From the NCBI RefSeq assembly GCF_025822765.1, contig NZ_JACKUK010000009.1, forward strand, positions 186,973-250,972: a stretch of DNA of 64,000 nt, given 5' to 3'. Shown here one piece after another: positions 19,392 through 28,383 of the stretch. The notes under the pieces are model-generated. The model ran no database searches. It was not told where the DNA came from and was given only the letters and a program-made list of their open reading frames with translations. Each line of letters begins with the position of its first letter. Within the stretch, counting starts at the first letter, position 1. Both the position numbers and the translations under genes were made by a program. This stretch comes from Mycobacterium barrassiae. GTDB lineage: Bacteria; Actinomycetota; Actinomycetes; Mycobacteriales; Mycobacteriaceae.

Positions 19392-20570
19392 GTGAAAGTC
19401 GCAATCAGCGGCGCCGGCGTTGCCGGGCCTGCCTTCGCCCATTGGATGTTGCGCGGCGGACACGACGTGACGTTGATCGAGACGGCGCCGCGTTTTCGCA
19501 CCGGCGGTTACGTCATCGATTTCTGGGGACTCGGTTATCGCATCGCCCAGAAAATGGGCATCGAGAAGGAGGTTCGCGAAGCGGGCTACCAGGTGCAGAA
19601 ACTCCGCTCGGTGGATGGGAAGGGCCGCGCCGCAGCGAGCCTCACTGTCGAGCCCATTCGAGAGGTGACAGGCGGTCTCTACACCAGCGTCGCCCGCGGC
19701 GATCTGGCGGCGGCCATCTATCGGACCGTCGAGAACGACATTGAAACGATCTACTCGGACAGCATCACCGCGATAGAAGACAAAACCGACTGCCTGGCAG
19801 TGACATTCGAGAATTCCGCACCGCGCGAGTTCGATATGGTGGTCGGCGCGGACGGCCTGCATTCCAACGTCAGAAACCTTGTCTTCGGGCCAGAGTCGAG
19901 TTTCGAACACTATCTCGGCTGCCAGGTCGCCGCGTGCGTTCTCGACGGCTATCGACCGCGTGACGAGCTCACCTATGTGACCCACAACCTGCCGGGCCGG
20001 CAGATCGGCAGGTTCGCCCTCGACGGCGACCGGACGCTGGTGCTGTTCATCTTCCGCTCCCCGACGCCCGAGATTCCCGACACCCCGGAGTTGTATAAGA
20101 AGCTGCTGCGGGACCAATTCGGCAACGGCGACTGGGAGTGCGCGCAGATCCTCGATGCGCTCGACGACGTCGACGATTTGTACTTCGACGTCGTCAGCCA
20201 GATTCGACTCGAACGGTGGACGTCTGGACGCGTCGCACTCATCGGCGACGCCGCCGCGTGCGTGTCCCTGTTGGCCGGCGAGGGCACTGGCCTGGCGATG
20301 GTCGAGGCGTATGTGCTCGCAGGTGAGCTCGCACGCGCGAACGGAAATATCAGCGAAGCGTGCGTGGCTTACGACAGCCTGCTCCATGAGTTTCTCGAGG
20401 AGAAGCAGAGGGGCGCAACGCGATTCATTTCGTTCTTCGCCGCCAGGACCAACCTGGGCATCTGGCTACGCAACCAAGCGATGCGTGCATTCAATATCGG
20501 GCCGGTCGGACGTTGGGTGCTCACACGAACACTGCGCGACGACATCGAGCTGCCCGAGTACGACCTGTGA
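19392..20570 (+). CDS. FAD-dependent monooxygenase (aromatic hydroxylase type)
   Basis: A 392-aa class A flavoprotein monooxygenase. The FAD/NAD motif GAGVAGPAFA (about 7-16) is followed by an acidic LIETAPRFR, the DG motif VVGADGLHSNVR, and the ribityl-binding GDAAACVSLLAGEGTGLA. It resembles TetX/RemO-like hydroxylases acting on aromatic or polyketide-like compounds. GTG 19392 follows a strong GGAGGGA ribosome site; the ATG one base out of frame meets a stop at once. The MarR gene begins 16 nt downstream, suggesting a detoxification operon under its own regulator. Confidence 0.88.
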   Translation: MKVAISGAGVAGPAFAHWMLRGGHDVTLIETAPRFRTGGYVIDFWGLGYRIAQKMGIEKEVREAGYQVQKLRSVDGKGRAAASLTVEPIREVTGGLYTSVARGDLAAAIYRTVENDIETIYSDSITAIEDKTDCLAVTFENSAPREFDMVVGADGLHSNVRNLVFGPESSFEHYLGCQVAACVLDGYRPRDELTYVTHNLPGRQIGRFALDGDRTLVLFIFRSPTPEIPDTPELYKKLLRDQFGNGDWECAQILDALDDVDDLYFDVVSQIRLERWTSGRVALIGDAAACVSLLAGEGTGLAMVEAYVLAGELARANGNISEACVAYDSLLHEFLEEKQRGATRFISFFAARTNLGIWLRNQAMRAFNIGPVGRWVLTRTLRDDIELPEYDL

Positions 20571-20586
20571 GCGGCAAGGAGCCTGG

Positions 20587-21054
20587 ATGACATCGACAAG
20601 TCCGAGTGCTTCCAAAGAGCTGCCCTCCGACCTCCTGCTTCAGCTCGAGCAGGCGACCCGAGGACTGCTCGCGCTCAACGTGTCAGTTCTGGAGCAGATG
20701 GAGAAGCAGATCGGCCTCGCACCGCTGCGCGCACTGCAGGCGCTTGACCGACTCGGACCGAGTCTGGTCACTGAGCTGGGGGCCGATCTGGATCTGCTGC
20801 CGTCCACCGCCAGCAGACTCAGCGACCGGTTGGCCGACGCCGGCTACATCACCCGCCGCGTCTCGCCGAGCAACCGTCGCGCAACTCTGCTCGAGCTGAC
20901 CTATGCTGGGCGGGCGATCCTCGACGAGTTGATTGCGCTGCGCGTCAACGCTTTCGGCGAAGTCGTCCGTCACATGAGCGAAGCGGACCGCACCGCGCTC
21001 ATAAGAGGTACGCGCGCCTTCACCGAGGCATACCGCAACCACGTCTCCGAGTGA
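20587..21054 (+). CDS. MarR-family transcriptional regulator
   Basis: A 155-aa winged-helix regulator. The recognition segment LDLLPSTASRLSDRLADAGYI is followed by the wing ITRRVSPSNRRATLLELT, and dimerisation helices form both ends. It lies directly downstream of the FAD monooxygenase with an AAGGA ribosome site, the usual arrangement in which a small phenolic ligand releases the repressor. Probable targets are its own operon and possibly the divergent F420-type nitroreductase gene. The ATG at 20587 is clear. It is convergent with a DJ-1 family gene over repeat B1. Confidence 0.9.
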   Translation: MTSTSPSASKELPSDLLLQLEQATRGLLALNVSVLEQMEKQIGLAPLRALQALDRLGPSLVTELGADLDLLPSTASRLSDRLADAGYITRRVSPSNRRATLLELTYAGRAILDELIALRVNAFGEVVRHMSEADRTALIRGTRAFTEAYRNHVSE

Positions 21055-21100
21055 TTTCGGCGTGCTCAGTCTCGCTGAGCGTGACCAATCACGCCGAAAT
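21054..21100. repeat. Palindromic repeat family B, copy 1
   Basis: Perfect 11-nt outer arms (ATTTCGGCGTG and CACGCCGAAAT) enclose an inner CTCAG/CTGAG stem. It overlaps the last codons of the convergent MarR and DJ-1 genes, where it could stop transcription from both sides. About 40 of 45 core bases match the reverse complement of copy 2. Confidence 0.8.
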
Positions 21101-21844
21101 CGCCTCCCGATCGCGCTTCCTGCGATCCTTGCGCCCGCTGCGCACCCGCCGGATGGCGGCGTCCCACATCAGCTGCACCGTCGGCACCAACTGCCCCTCC
21201 TTGATGGTGTCGAGGGTGAGCAGCGCCGAGGCGCTCGCCTTGGTGGCGGCCGACGCCTTCGACATGTGGCCGGAGTCGTACGGCGGCTGCGGGTCGTATT
21301 CGATCACCAGCTGCACAGCCTTGGCCTTCGCGTCGCCACAGATCTGACCCATCAGCCAAATCCCGAGGTCGATGCCCGCGGACACTCCCGCCGCGGTAAC
21401 GATCTTGCCTTCGTGCACGATCCGCTCGTCGCCGACGGCCTCCACACCGAACGGCTTCAGCATCGGCAGGCACATCCAGTGCGACGTGGCTCGGCGCCCC
21501 TCCAGCACGCCGGCGGCGGCGAGGATCATCGAGCCCGAGCACACCGACGTCGTCCACGCCGACGTCTCATGCGCCCTACGCACCCAGTCGAGCACCTTCT
21601 CGTCGCGCGCATGCTCGAACGTCCCCGCGCCGCCAGGCACCAGAATGATGTCGGGCGACGGCGTTTCGTCAAAGGAGTGCGTCGCGCCGATCAACAGCAC
21701 ACCCGAGTCGGCGGTGATCGGGCCCGGCTCGTGCCAGACGAACCGCACCTCGGCATCGGGCAGATTCCGCAGCACCTCATACGGGCCGATGAAGTCCAGG
21801 GCGGTGAACCCGGGATACACCATGATCGCGATCTGCATTACCAT
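21089..21844 (-). CDS. DJ-1/PfpI family protein
   Basis: A 251-aa protein of the class I glutamine-amidotransferase-like DJ-1/PfpI superfamily. The nucleophile elbow is in SVCSGSMILAAAG (Cys about residue 100), preceded by the acidic DFIGPYEVL segment and LVPGGAGTF. This pattern is shared with isonitrile hydratases and ThiJ-like proteins, so a hydratase or glyoxalase-type activity is possible. The C-terminus is rich in Arg and Lys. It is 9 nt downstream of an AraC-type gene whose N-terminus has the same fold, and the two are probably co-transcribed. ATG 21844 has an AGGAGAT ribosome site. Confidence 0.87.
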   Translation of the reverse strand: MVMQIAIMVYPGFTALDFIGPYEVLRNLPDAEVRFVWHEPGPITADSGVLLIGATHSFDETPSPDIILVPGGAGTFEHARDEKVLDWVRRAHETSAWTTSVCSGSMILAAAGVLEGRRATSHWMCLPMLKPFGVEAVGDERIVHEGKIVTAAGVSAGIDLGIWLMGQICGDAKAKAVQLVIEYDPQPPYDSGHMSKASAATKASASALLTLDTIKEGQLVPTVQLMWDAAIRRVRSGRKDRRKRDREAISA

Positions 21845-21853
21845 CTCCTTTGG

Positions 21854-22819
21854 TTAGGCGAACGTCTTACGGTATTGATCGGGCGAGATGCCCAGTCTCC
21901 GAACGAAATTGCGGCGCAACGTCTCGGCGCTCCCGAAGCCGCACCGCGCCGCGATCACCGTCACGGTGTCGTCGGTCTCCTCGAGCTGACGACGGGCGGC
22001 CTCGGTGCGGATCCGCTCGACGTAGGCTCCCGGCGCCTCGCCCACCTCCTCGGTGAACACCCGCGTGAAGTGCCGCGGACTCATCGAGGCGCGGCGGGCG
22101 AGTTCGGGAATGCTGTGCGCGCCACCGGGTTCGGACTCGATGGCGTCCTGCACCTCACGTATCGGCGCCCGCTTGGCACGCGGCATCCACACCGGAGCGG
22201 CGAACTGCGTCTGGCCGCCCGGCCGCCGTAGATACATCACCATCCAGCGGGCCACCGTCTGCGCGACTTCGGTGCCGTAGTCGTCCTCGACGAGCGACAG
22301 CGCCAGGTCGATGCCTGCGGTGACGCCCGCCGCCGTCCAGACCTGCGCGGAACTGCGGACGAAAATGGGCTCGGGGTCGACGGTGACCGACGGGAATTCG
22401 CAAGCCATCCGGTCCGCGAAGGCCCAGTGGGTGGTCGCGACGCAGCCGTCGATCAGCCCCGTCTGTGCGACGAGGAAGGCACCGGTGCACACGCTGACGA
22501 CGCGACGTGTCTGCTCGGCGACGATCTTCACCCAGCCGAGCGTGTCCGGATCCCGCCGCGCATCGTCGACACCGGCGCCGCCGGGCAGCACCAGGGTGTC
22601 GATGGGCTCCCGCGGGTCGGGCAGCGGGTCGGCGACCAAAGCGAGGCCCGTCAGCGTCGTCGCCGGTTCGCCGCCACGGGAAACCACGCGAACGGAGTAG
22701 CCCTCATCGGAGCGACCCTGACCGGCGAGGCAGAGGGTGGCGCCGGTGAACACCTCGAACGGACCGACCAGGTCGAGAGCCTGGACACCCGGAAATCCGA
22801 GGATGAGCACCGATCGCAC
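21854..22819 (-). CDS. AraC-family regulator with DJ-1-like sensor domain
   Basis: A 321-aa GATase1-like/AraC fusion (FtrA type). Residues 1-about 190 carry a DJ-1-like domain (PGVQALDLVGPFEVF, LVLPGGAGVDD, and SVCTGAFLVAQTG with the Cys). Residues about 215-321 hold two helix-turn-helix units (IPELARRASMSPRHFTRVF and VTVIAARCGFGSAETLRRNF). It likely senses a metabolite through the sensor domain and controls the downstream DJ-1 gene. GTG 22819 is chosen; the frame continues upstream into menC. It lies 53 nt downstream of menC on the same strand. Confidence 0.88.
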   Translation of the reverse strand: MRSVLILGFPGVQALDLVGPFEVFTGATLCLAGQGRSDEGYSVRVVSRGGEPATTLTGLALVADPLPDPREPIDTLVLPGGAGVDDARRDPDTLGWVKIVAEQTRRVVSVCTGAFLVAQTGLIDGCVATTHWAFADRMACEFPSVTVDPEPIFVRSSAQVWTAAGVTAGIDLALSLVEDDYGTEVAQTVARWMVMYLRRPGGQTQFAAPVWMPRAKRAPIREVQDAIESEPGGAHSIPELARRASMSPRHFTRVFTEEVGEAPGAYVERIRTEAARRQLEETDDTVTVIAARCGFGSAETLRRNFVRRLGISPDQYRKTFA

Positions 22820-22872
22820 GTATTCAGTGTTGGGGACCGCTGTCGTGGCGTCTAGGCCATGGTCCCCACAAA

Positions 22873-23841
22873 TTAGGACATCAGCGGGTGGCAGGCCCTT
22901 ATCCGGTCGATCCACCACCGGCGACGCTCCGGCGAGGCAGCCAGCGCGGCCAGCCGCGCCCGGTCCGGCGTCACCGTCGTGACGGGCAGATTGCCGTCGA
23001 CGGGCACCGCCAGTTCGGCGACGTCGTCGACGAAGAGTCCGCCCGTGCCCAGGCCGCAGGCATACGGCAGGTGGGGCAACGCGGCGGCGGCGAGCAGTCC
23101 GCGGCCGATGCCCACCGCCGAGTCGAGCGCGCTGGACACCACGATCGGGATGTCGATCTGGTCGGCGATCTCCAGCATCCGGGTAACGCCACCCAAAGGT
23201 GCAACCTTGAGGACGGCGACGTCGGCAGCGCCCTCACGCACGACGCGCAGCGGGTCGTCGGCCTTGCGGATGCTCTCGTCGGCGGCGATCAGCACGTCGA
23301 CGCGGCGCCGCACCGCAGCCAGCTCGGGCACCGTCGCGCACGGCTGCTCGACGTACTCGAGCGCGCCGTCGGCGGTCAATGCGGCGACGGCCGCGACCGC
23401 ATCGTCGACCGTCCACCCGCCGTTGGCGTCGACCCGCACAGAAGGCACAAACGCGCGAACGGCGTTGACGCGGGCCACGTCGTCGGCCAGGGTCTGCCCA
23501 GGCTCGGCCACCTTGACCTTGGCGGTGCGTGCACCGGGAAATCGGTTGAGCACCTCGGGCACCTGGTCGGCGGCGACGGCGGGCACGGTCGCGTTGATGG
23601 GGATGCGGTCACGGTGGACGACCGGCGCGGGCTGGTAGGCCGCCTCGACGGCCGATGCCAGCCAGAAAGCGGCCTCGGGCGGCTCGTATTCGACGAATGC
23701 GCCGAACTCCCCCCAGCCCACCGGCCCCTCGACGAGTGCAACCTCGCGAACGGTGATGCCGCGGAACCGAACTCGCATCGGCAGCGCGACGACGTGCAGC
23801 CGATCCAGCAGGTCGTCGAGCGGCGGCGTCACGGTGCTCAT
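22873..23841 (-). CDS. menC: o-Succinylbenzoate synthase MenC
   Basis: Enolase-superfamily dehydratase of menaquinone synthesis, 322 aa. Seen are the KxK catalytic lysine motif (Lys108, Lys110), metal ligands Asp138, Glu165 and Asp188, and the second catalytic Lys212 in VAVLKVAPLGG. Length and position agree with Rv0553. ATG 23841. It is divergent from the tspO-like gene (68 nt between) and is followed on the same strand by the AraC/DJ-1 pair. Confidence 0.95.
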   Translation of the reverse strand: MSTVTPPLDDLLDRLHVVALPMRVRFRGITVREVALVEGPVGWGEFGAFVEYEPPEAAFWLASAVEAAYQPAPVVHRDRIPINATVPAVAADQVPEVLNRFPGARTAKVKVAEPGQTLADDVARVNAVRAFVPSVRVDANGGWTVDDAVAAVAALTADGALEYVEQPCATVPELAAVRRRVDVLIAADESIRKADDPLRVVREGAADVAVLKVAPLGGVTRMLEIADQIDIPIVVSSALDSAVGIGRGLLAAAALPHLPYACGLGTGGLFVDDVAELAVPVDGNLPVTTVTPDRARLAALAASPERRRWWIDRIRACHPLMS

Positions 23842-23909
23842 AGTGCCAGGTTTGACCCCTCGTCGAGCTGGGTAATGGTTCAGTTACTTAACTATCGCAG
23901 GAGGACCCC

Positions 23910-24392
23910 ATGCAATTGCGCACGCTCGCCCCGACCGCCCTCGCCGTGGCAACCACGGGATTTCTCGGTGGGCTGGCGAGCCGGCCGGCGCAGTCGGCGT
24001 GGTTCGCGAAGCTGAAGAAGCCGCCCTATCAACCGCCGCGACTGGCCTTTCCGATCGTATGGAACGTGCTGTATGCGAACATCGCCGCCACCTCGGCCGC
24101 CACACTGGATCAGCTCGAAGAGCGTGGCCAGGATCGCGAGCGACGCGCCTACATCGCCGCACTGGCGTCGAACCTGGTCCTCAACGGCAGCTGGTCGTGG
24201 CTGTTCTTCACACAGCGGCGGCTGGGCACCGCGGCGATCGCGGCCGGAGTGCTGGCAGTCAGCAGTGCAGACCTGACCAGGCGCTCGGTCGCCGTCCAAG
24301 GCGCCAAGGCCGCCCCGTTGGCCGCCTATCCCGCGTGGTGCGCGTTCGCCACCGTCCTGTCCACCCACATCTGGGCCCTGAACCGTCGCTGA
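23910..24392 (+). CDS. TspO/MBR family tryptophan-rich sensory protein
   Basis: A 160-aa membrane protein with five predicted helices. The family hallmark WFAKLKKPPYQPP (about 31-43) is followed by PIVWNVLYANIA and the aromatic NGSWSWLFF segment. TspO proteins bind porphyrins and cholesterol-like ligands and take part in tetrapyrrole control and stress responses. The ATG at 23910 has an excellent AGGAGG ribosome site. It is followed after 6 nt by a SOUL haem-binding protein gene, which supports a tetrapyrrole role. It is divergent from menC. Confidence 0.9.
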   Translation: MQLRTLAPTALAVATTGFLGGLASRPAQSAWFAKLKKPPYQPPRLAFPIVWNVLYANIAATSAATLDQLEERGQDRERRAYIAALASNLVLNGSWSWLFFTQRRLGTAAIAAGVLAVSSADLTRRSVAVQGAKAAPLAAYPAWCAFATVLSTHIWALNRR

Positions 24393-24398
24393 GGAACC

Positions 24399-25022
24399 AT
24401 GCAAATCATCAAGATCCCCGGTCAGATCGTCGAAGGGATGCTGTCCATCGTCGGCATCCGGATCGGCACCGAAGAACCGCACCACCTGCGTGAACCGCTG
24501 ACCGGCAACATCGAAATCCGACGGTACGGCCCGCGCATCGCCGCCGAGACCACCGTCGACGGCGACGAGGACCGCGCCCGCAACATCGGCTTCCGCCGGC
24601 TGGCGAACTACATCTTCGGGGGCAACCATCACGACGAGACGATCTCGATGACGGCGCCCGTCGGCCAGCAGTCCGCCTCCGATGAGATCGCGATGACCGC
24701 ACCCGTCGCGCAATCGCGGACCGACAACGACCAGTGGGTGATCCGGTTCTTCATGCCGTCGAAGTGGACGATGGACACTCTCCCCGATCCCGACGACGAC
24801 AAGGTCCGACTCGTCTCGGTGCCCGGCGAGACCTTCGCGGTGCTACGCTTCAGCGGCGACCGCAGCCCCAAAGCCGTCGCCGACCGCACGGACGAGCTAC
24901 GAAAGACCCTGCACGACAAAGGCATCGAACCAGTCGGCGATGCGGTCGCGTGGTTCTACGATCCGCCGTGGACGTTGCCGTTCCTGCGGCGCAACGAGGT
25001 TGCGATCCCGGTGTCCCGTTAG
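24399..25022 (+). CDS. SOUL family haem-binding protein
   Basis: A 207-aa protein of the SOUL/HBP family. Family segments seen are NIEIRRYGPRIAAETTV, the GFRRLANYIFGGNH helix, the repeated MTAPV motif (ISMTAPV and IAMTAPV), FFMPSKWTM and FAVLRFSGD. No signal peptide; it is probably cytosolic. It is translationally close to the tspO-like gene and probably co-transcribed, so the pair may bind or sequester porphyrins. The final 4 nt overlap the convergent acyl-CoA ligase stop codon. Confidence 0.88.
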   Translation: MQIIKIPGQIVEGMLSIVGIRIGTEEPHHLREPLTGNIEIRRYGPRIAAETTVDGDEDRARNIGFRRLANYIFGGNHHDETISMTAPVGQQSASDEIAMTAPVAQSRTDNDQWVIRFFMPSKWTMDTLPDPDDDKVRLVSVPGETFAVLRFSGDRSPKAVADRTDELRKTLHDKGIEPVGDAVAWFYDPPWTLPFLRRNEVAIPVSR

Positions 25023-26587
25023 ACCGTCGCGCGGTCGCGTCCCTCCCAGTACTGCTTGCGCAGATCCTTCTTGAGGATCTTTCCGGTCGGGTTGCGCGGC
25101 AACTCGTCGCGAACGTCGACCGACTTCGGGCACTTGTAGGCGGCCAACCGTTCCCGGGCGAACGCGATGAGCTCCTCCTCGGTGGCCTCACCCTCAAGCT
25201 GCACAACGGCTTTGACGACCTCGCCCCACTTCTCGTCGGGTATACCGATGATCGCGACGTCGACGACCGCCGGATGCTCGGCCAGCACTCGCTCCACTTC
25301 GATCGAGTAGATGTTCTCGCCGCCGGAGATGATCATGTCCTTGAGCCGGTCCTCGACGAAGATGAAGCCCTCCTCGTCGATACGGCCGATGTCGCCGGTG
25401 CGGAACCAGCCGTCCTCGGTGATCGCCTCCGCCGTCGCCTCCGGCTTGTTGTGGTAGCCCGTCATCAACTGCGGTGTGCGGAACCACAATTCGCCCTGCT
25501 CGCCCTGTGGTACATCCTCCAGCGTGTCGGGATCGACCGCCCGTACCTCGGCATTGGGAACCAGCGTGCCCGCACTGGTGAGCCGCTCCTCCTTGCCGGG
25601 ATCGCGGTGCACCTCGGGAAGCAGATGACTGATGACGCCGCACACTTCGGTCAATCCGTACACCTGCATGAATTCCGTGTCCGGCCATGCCTCCAGCGCC
25701 CGGCGCAGCAACGGAAGCGGCATCGGCGACGCGCCGTACGCGAACGTCTTCAGCGCGCCGAACAGCTTGACGGCGTCCTCGCCGGAGTCGAGCACCTTGG
25801 CCAGCACCGCGGGAACCAGGAAGGTCCTGTTGGCGCCCTTGAGGATTGCGCCGGCCAGCGACATCCCGTCGACCTCGCGCGTCATGACGCTGGGGACTCC
25901 GTCGTGAATTCCGAACTGCACGTAGGACGACCCGCCGACATGGAACAGTGGCATCGCCACCATGCTCTTGTCGCCGGGGTCGAAGTTGAAGCCCTCGTGC
26001 GCGTTGATCGTGTGGGCGACGATGTTGGCCTGCGTCAGCTCCACACCCTTGGGACGGCCGGTGGTGCCCGACGAGTACATGATGATCGCGACGTCGCCAG
26101 GGTCAACGTCGTCGCCGCGATTCACAGGTGTGGCGGCGGCCAACAGGGCCTCGTACTCATCGCCGTCCTCGCCCTCCGGCGTGACCTCGATGACGTGCTC
26201 GATGTTCGTCAGCTTGTCGCGGATCCTGTCGACGTTGCCCCGCAGTTCCTTGCCGACGATCAGCAGCTTGGCGTCGGAGTCGTTGAGCACGTAGTCGAGT
26301 TCGTCGGCGGCCAGCCGGAAGTTGATGATCGCATTGGCCGCGCCCAGCGATGCAGCGGCGAGGGTGAGCTCCACACAGGCGGGGTGGTTCTTGTCGAGGA
26401 ACGCCACCACGTCGCCGCGCTTGATACCGCGGTCCTTCAGGGCTCCTGCGAGTCGGCGGACACGGTCGTTCCACTCCGTCCATGTCCAGGTTCGTTCGAG
26501 GTATGTCAACGCCTCGCCGTCGGGCGTGGTCTGGGCCCAGTGGGCGATTCGTTCGTCGAGAAAGCGGGGATCAGCCAGGTCAGACAT
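25019..26587 (-). CDS. Fatty-acyl-CoA ligase (FadD type)
   Basis: A 522-aa ANL-superfamily adenylating enzyme. The P-loop YSSGTTGRPKG lies near residue 165, the adenine motif YGASP and the Thr-Glu motif VYGLTEVCG follow, then the hinge region GDIGRIDEEGFIFVEDRLKDMI, and the catalytic Lys is in NPTGKILKKDLR. The product is probably an acyl-CoA of a fatty or carboxylic acid used in lipid or sterol metabolism. The open frame runs far upstream antisense to the amidohydrolase gene; ATG 26587 (MSDLADPRF) is the natural start. It follows the amidohydrolase by 29 nt and is probably in its operon. Confidence 0.92.
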   Translation of the reverse strand: MSDLADPRFLDERIAHWAQTTPDGEALTYLERTWTWTEWNDRVRRLAGALKDRGIKRGDVVAFLDKNHPACVELTLAAASLGAANAIINFRLAADELDYVLNDSDAKLLIVGKELRGNVDRIRDKLTNIEHVIEVTPEGEDGDEYEALLAAATPVNRGDDVDPGDVAIIMYSSGTTGRPKGVELTQANIVAHTINAHEGFNFDPGDKSMVAMPLFHVGGSSYVQFGIHDGVPSVMTREVDGMSLAGAILKGANRTFLVPAVLAKVLDSGEDAVKLFGALKTFAYGASPMPLPLLRRALEAWPDTEFMQVYGLTEVCGVISHLLPEVHRDPGKEERLTSAGTLVPNAEVRAVDPDTLEDVPQGEQGELWFRTPQLMTGYHNKPEATAEAITEDGWFRTGDIGRIDEEGFIFVEDRLKDMIISGGENIYSIEVERVLAEHPAVVDVAIIGIPDEKWGEVVKAVVQLEGEATEEELIAFARERLAAYKCPKSVDVRDELPRNPTGKILKKDLRKQYWEGRDRATV

Positions 26588-26616
26588 GCCAGAAGCGTGC
26601 CACGTCCGCCTGTGCG

Positions 26617-28227
26617 TCAGTTGAGTTTCGGATAAACCTGCCGACCGGCCAGGTACGTGGCGCGGACCTCCAGGTCGGCGATCGTCTCGGTCGGCACCGA
26701 GCGGGGGTCGGCGGACAACACCACCATGTCGGCGTACTTGCCCACCTCGAGCGAACCGATCACATCGTCGGAGTGCAGCTGCCAGGCCGCATCGATGGTC
26801 TGGGCGCGAATGGCCTGGTCCACCGTGATCCGCTGCTCCGGCCCGATCACCCGGCCGCTCGGCGCGGTGCGGGTGGCGGCGACGCTGATGTTGCGCAGCG
26901 GCTCCTCGGGCGTGACCGGAGGGTCGTTGTGCAGCGAGATCCGCATCCCGGTAGCCACCGCCGAACCGCATGGCATCCAGCGGTTTCCGCGTTCGGGCCC
27001 GAACAGGTCGTCGACGACGACGTCGCCCCAGTAGTGGATCTGATCGACGAAGATGCTGCAGGTGACGCCTAGATCGTGGGCCCGTTGCAGCTGGTCGTCG
27101 CGGATGGCGCCGACGTGTTCGAGCCGCAGCCGGTGGTCGTCGCGGGGCCAGCGCCGCAGGGCGTCCTCGTAGACATCGAGGATCGTGTCGGCGCCCGCGT
27201 CGCCCTGGACGTGGCACGCCATCTGCCACCCATTCGGGAAGTAGGCGCCGACGATCTCGGTCAGCTGTTCGCGGGTGTAGTTCGCGCAGCCGCACGAGCC
27301 TTTCGGAATGCCGACGGAGCGGGTCGCCTCGGTATCCAGATACGGGAACGACAGGTCGATGTTGCCGATCCACGGCGAGCCGTCGACCCAGATCTTGATG
27401 CCGGCCTGGCGGACCATGTCGTCGCCGTTGTCGGGCACCGCCTCGGTGGTCATCGCGGCGGTGGACATCTCGTAGACGCGTAGCCGCACCGTGAGGTCGT
27501 TGCGCATCTGGTCGATGACCGGGCGGAACACCGGGTCGAAAGCCATCTCCGAGCACGTCGTCAACCCGGCGCGGTTCAGCCGGCCGAGTTCGGCGTGCAG
27601 CATCGCGGGATAGTCGCTGGGCTGGATCGCGCCTTGCAGCAACGGGAACACCGCCTGGATCTCCTGGGCGATGCCGTCGAGGTCGCCGTTCGCATCGCGT
27701 CCGTAGCTGGCGCCCTTCGGGTCCGGGGTGTCGCGCGTGAGCCCGACGCGGGCCGCCGCCGCTGTGTTGAAGTAGGCCTTGTGCCCGGAGTTGTGCACGA
27801 TCACCAGCGGATGGTCCGGTGCGATGCCGTCGAGCCACGCGAGCGTCGGGTTGGGTAACCCGTTCTGCAACAACGCGTCCCACCCGTTGAGGTAGGCGCC
27901 GTCGGCCCCGCGCTTGGCGACCTCCGCCTCGACTGCGGCGACGACGTCGGCAGCGTTCGGCAGCGTGACCGGACGGATGTCGACCATCCGGTCCGACAGC
28001 ACGATCGCCTCCATCAGCGGATGGCCGTGCGCCTCGACCATGCCGGGCATGACACATCCGTCGCCGAGGTCCACTGTCTCCGTCTCGGGCCCGATCCAGG
28101 TCTGGATGTCCGACCGGTCGCCGACCGCGACGATGCGGCCATCGGCCACGGCGATCGCTTCCGCGGTGGGTTGGTGTTCGTTGACGGTGAGGACGGTTCC
28201 CTGAATGACCAGGTCAGCGACGGGCAT
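26617..28227 (-). CDS. Amidohydrolase, YtcJ-like (Rv0552-like)
   Basis: A 536-aa metal-dependent hydrolase of the amidohydrolase-3 family. Metal ligands appear as HGH (His67, His69) after the strand end CVMPGMVEA; other signatures are HVQGDAGADTILD, RLEHVG and SLHNDPPVTPEEPL. Such enzymes cleave N-acyl or imide bonds of small molecules; the actual substrate is unknown. Position agrees with Rv0552. ATG 28227 is chosen over an upstream in-frame start at 28338 that lacks similarity. It is divergent from the YCII gene across 156 nt. Confidence 0.88.
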   Translation of the reverse strand: MPVADLVIQGTVLTVNEHQPTAEAIAVADGRIVAVGDRSDIQTWIGPETETVDLGDGCVMPGMVEAHGHPLMEAIVLSDRMVDIRPVTLPNAADVVAAVEAEVAKRGADGAYLNGWDALLQNGLPNPTLAWLDGIAPDHPLVIVHNSGHKAYFNTAAAARVGLTRDTPDPKGASYGRDANGDLDGIAQEIQAVFPLLQGAIQPSDYPAMLHAELGRLNRAGLTTCSEMAFDPVFRPVIDQMRNDLTVRLRVYEMSTAAMTTEAVPDNGDDMVRQAGIKIWVDGSPWIGNIDLSFPYLDTEATRSVGIPKGSCGCANYTREQLTEIVGAYFPNGWQMACHVQGDAGADTILDVYEDALRRWPRDDHRLRLEHVGAIRDDQLQRAHDLGVTCSIFVDQIHYWGDVVVDDLFGPERGNRWMPCGSAVATGMRISLHNDPPVTPEEPLRNISVAATRTAPSGRVIGPEQRITVDQAIRAQTIDAAWQLHSDDVIGSLEVGKYADMVVLSADPRSVPTETIADLEVRATYLAGRQVYPKLN

Positions 28228-28383
28228 GCGGACAATAGTCTCAGTCGTGGGCGAGATGCTCGAGAAGATGCGATGAAAAACCTTCGGCGGACGTGTCGAT
28301 TTCTGTGGGTTGCCATTCGACGTAGAGACGAGGGGCACCTAGAACAGAATGAGCGAGCCCTTCCCGACTAGAAGGAGACACCA

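Noticed and set aside
23882-23893. AGTTACTTAACT inverted repeat upstream of the tspO-like gene
   Set aside because: Only 5-nt arms and no cognate regulator nearby. Too weak to call an operator.
26588-28057. Upstream extension of the acyl-CoA ligase frame to over 1000 codons
   Set aside because: The extension is Arg/Pro/Gly-rich and lies in another frame of the amidohydrolase gene. The ligase has a natural ATG at 26587.
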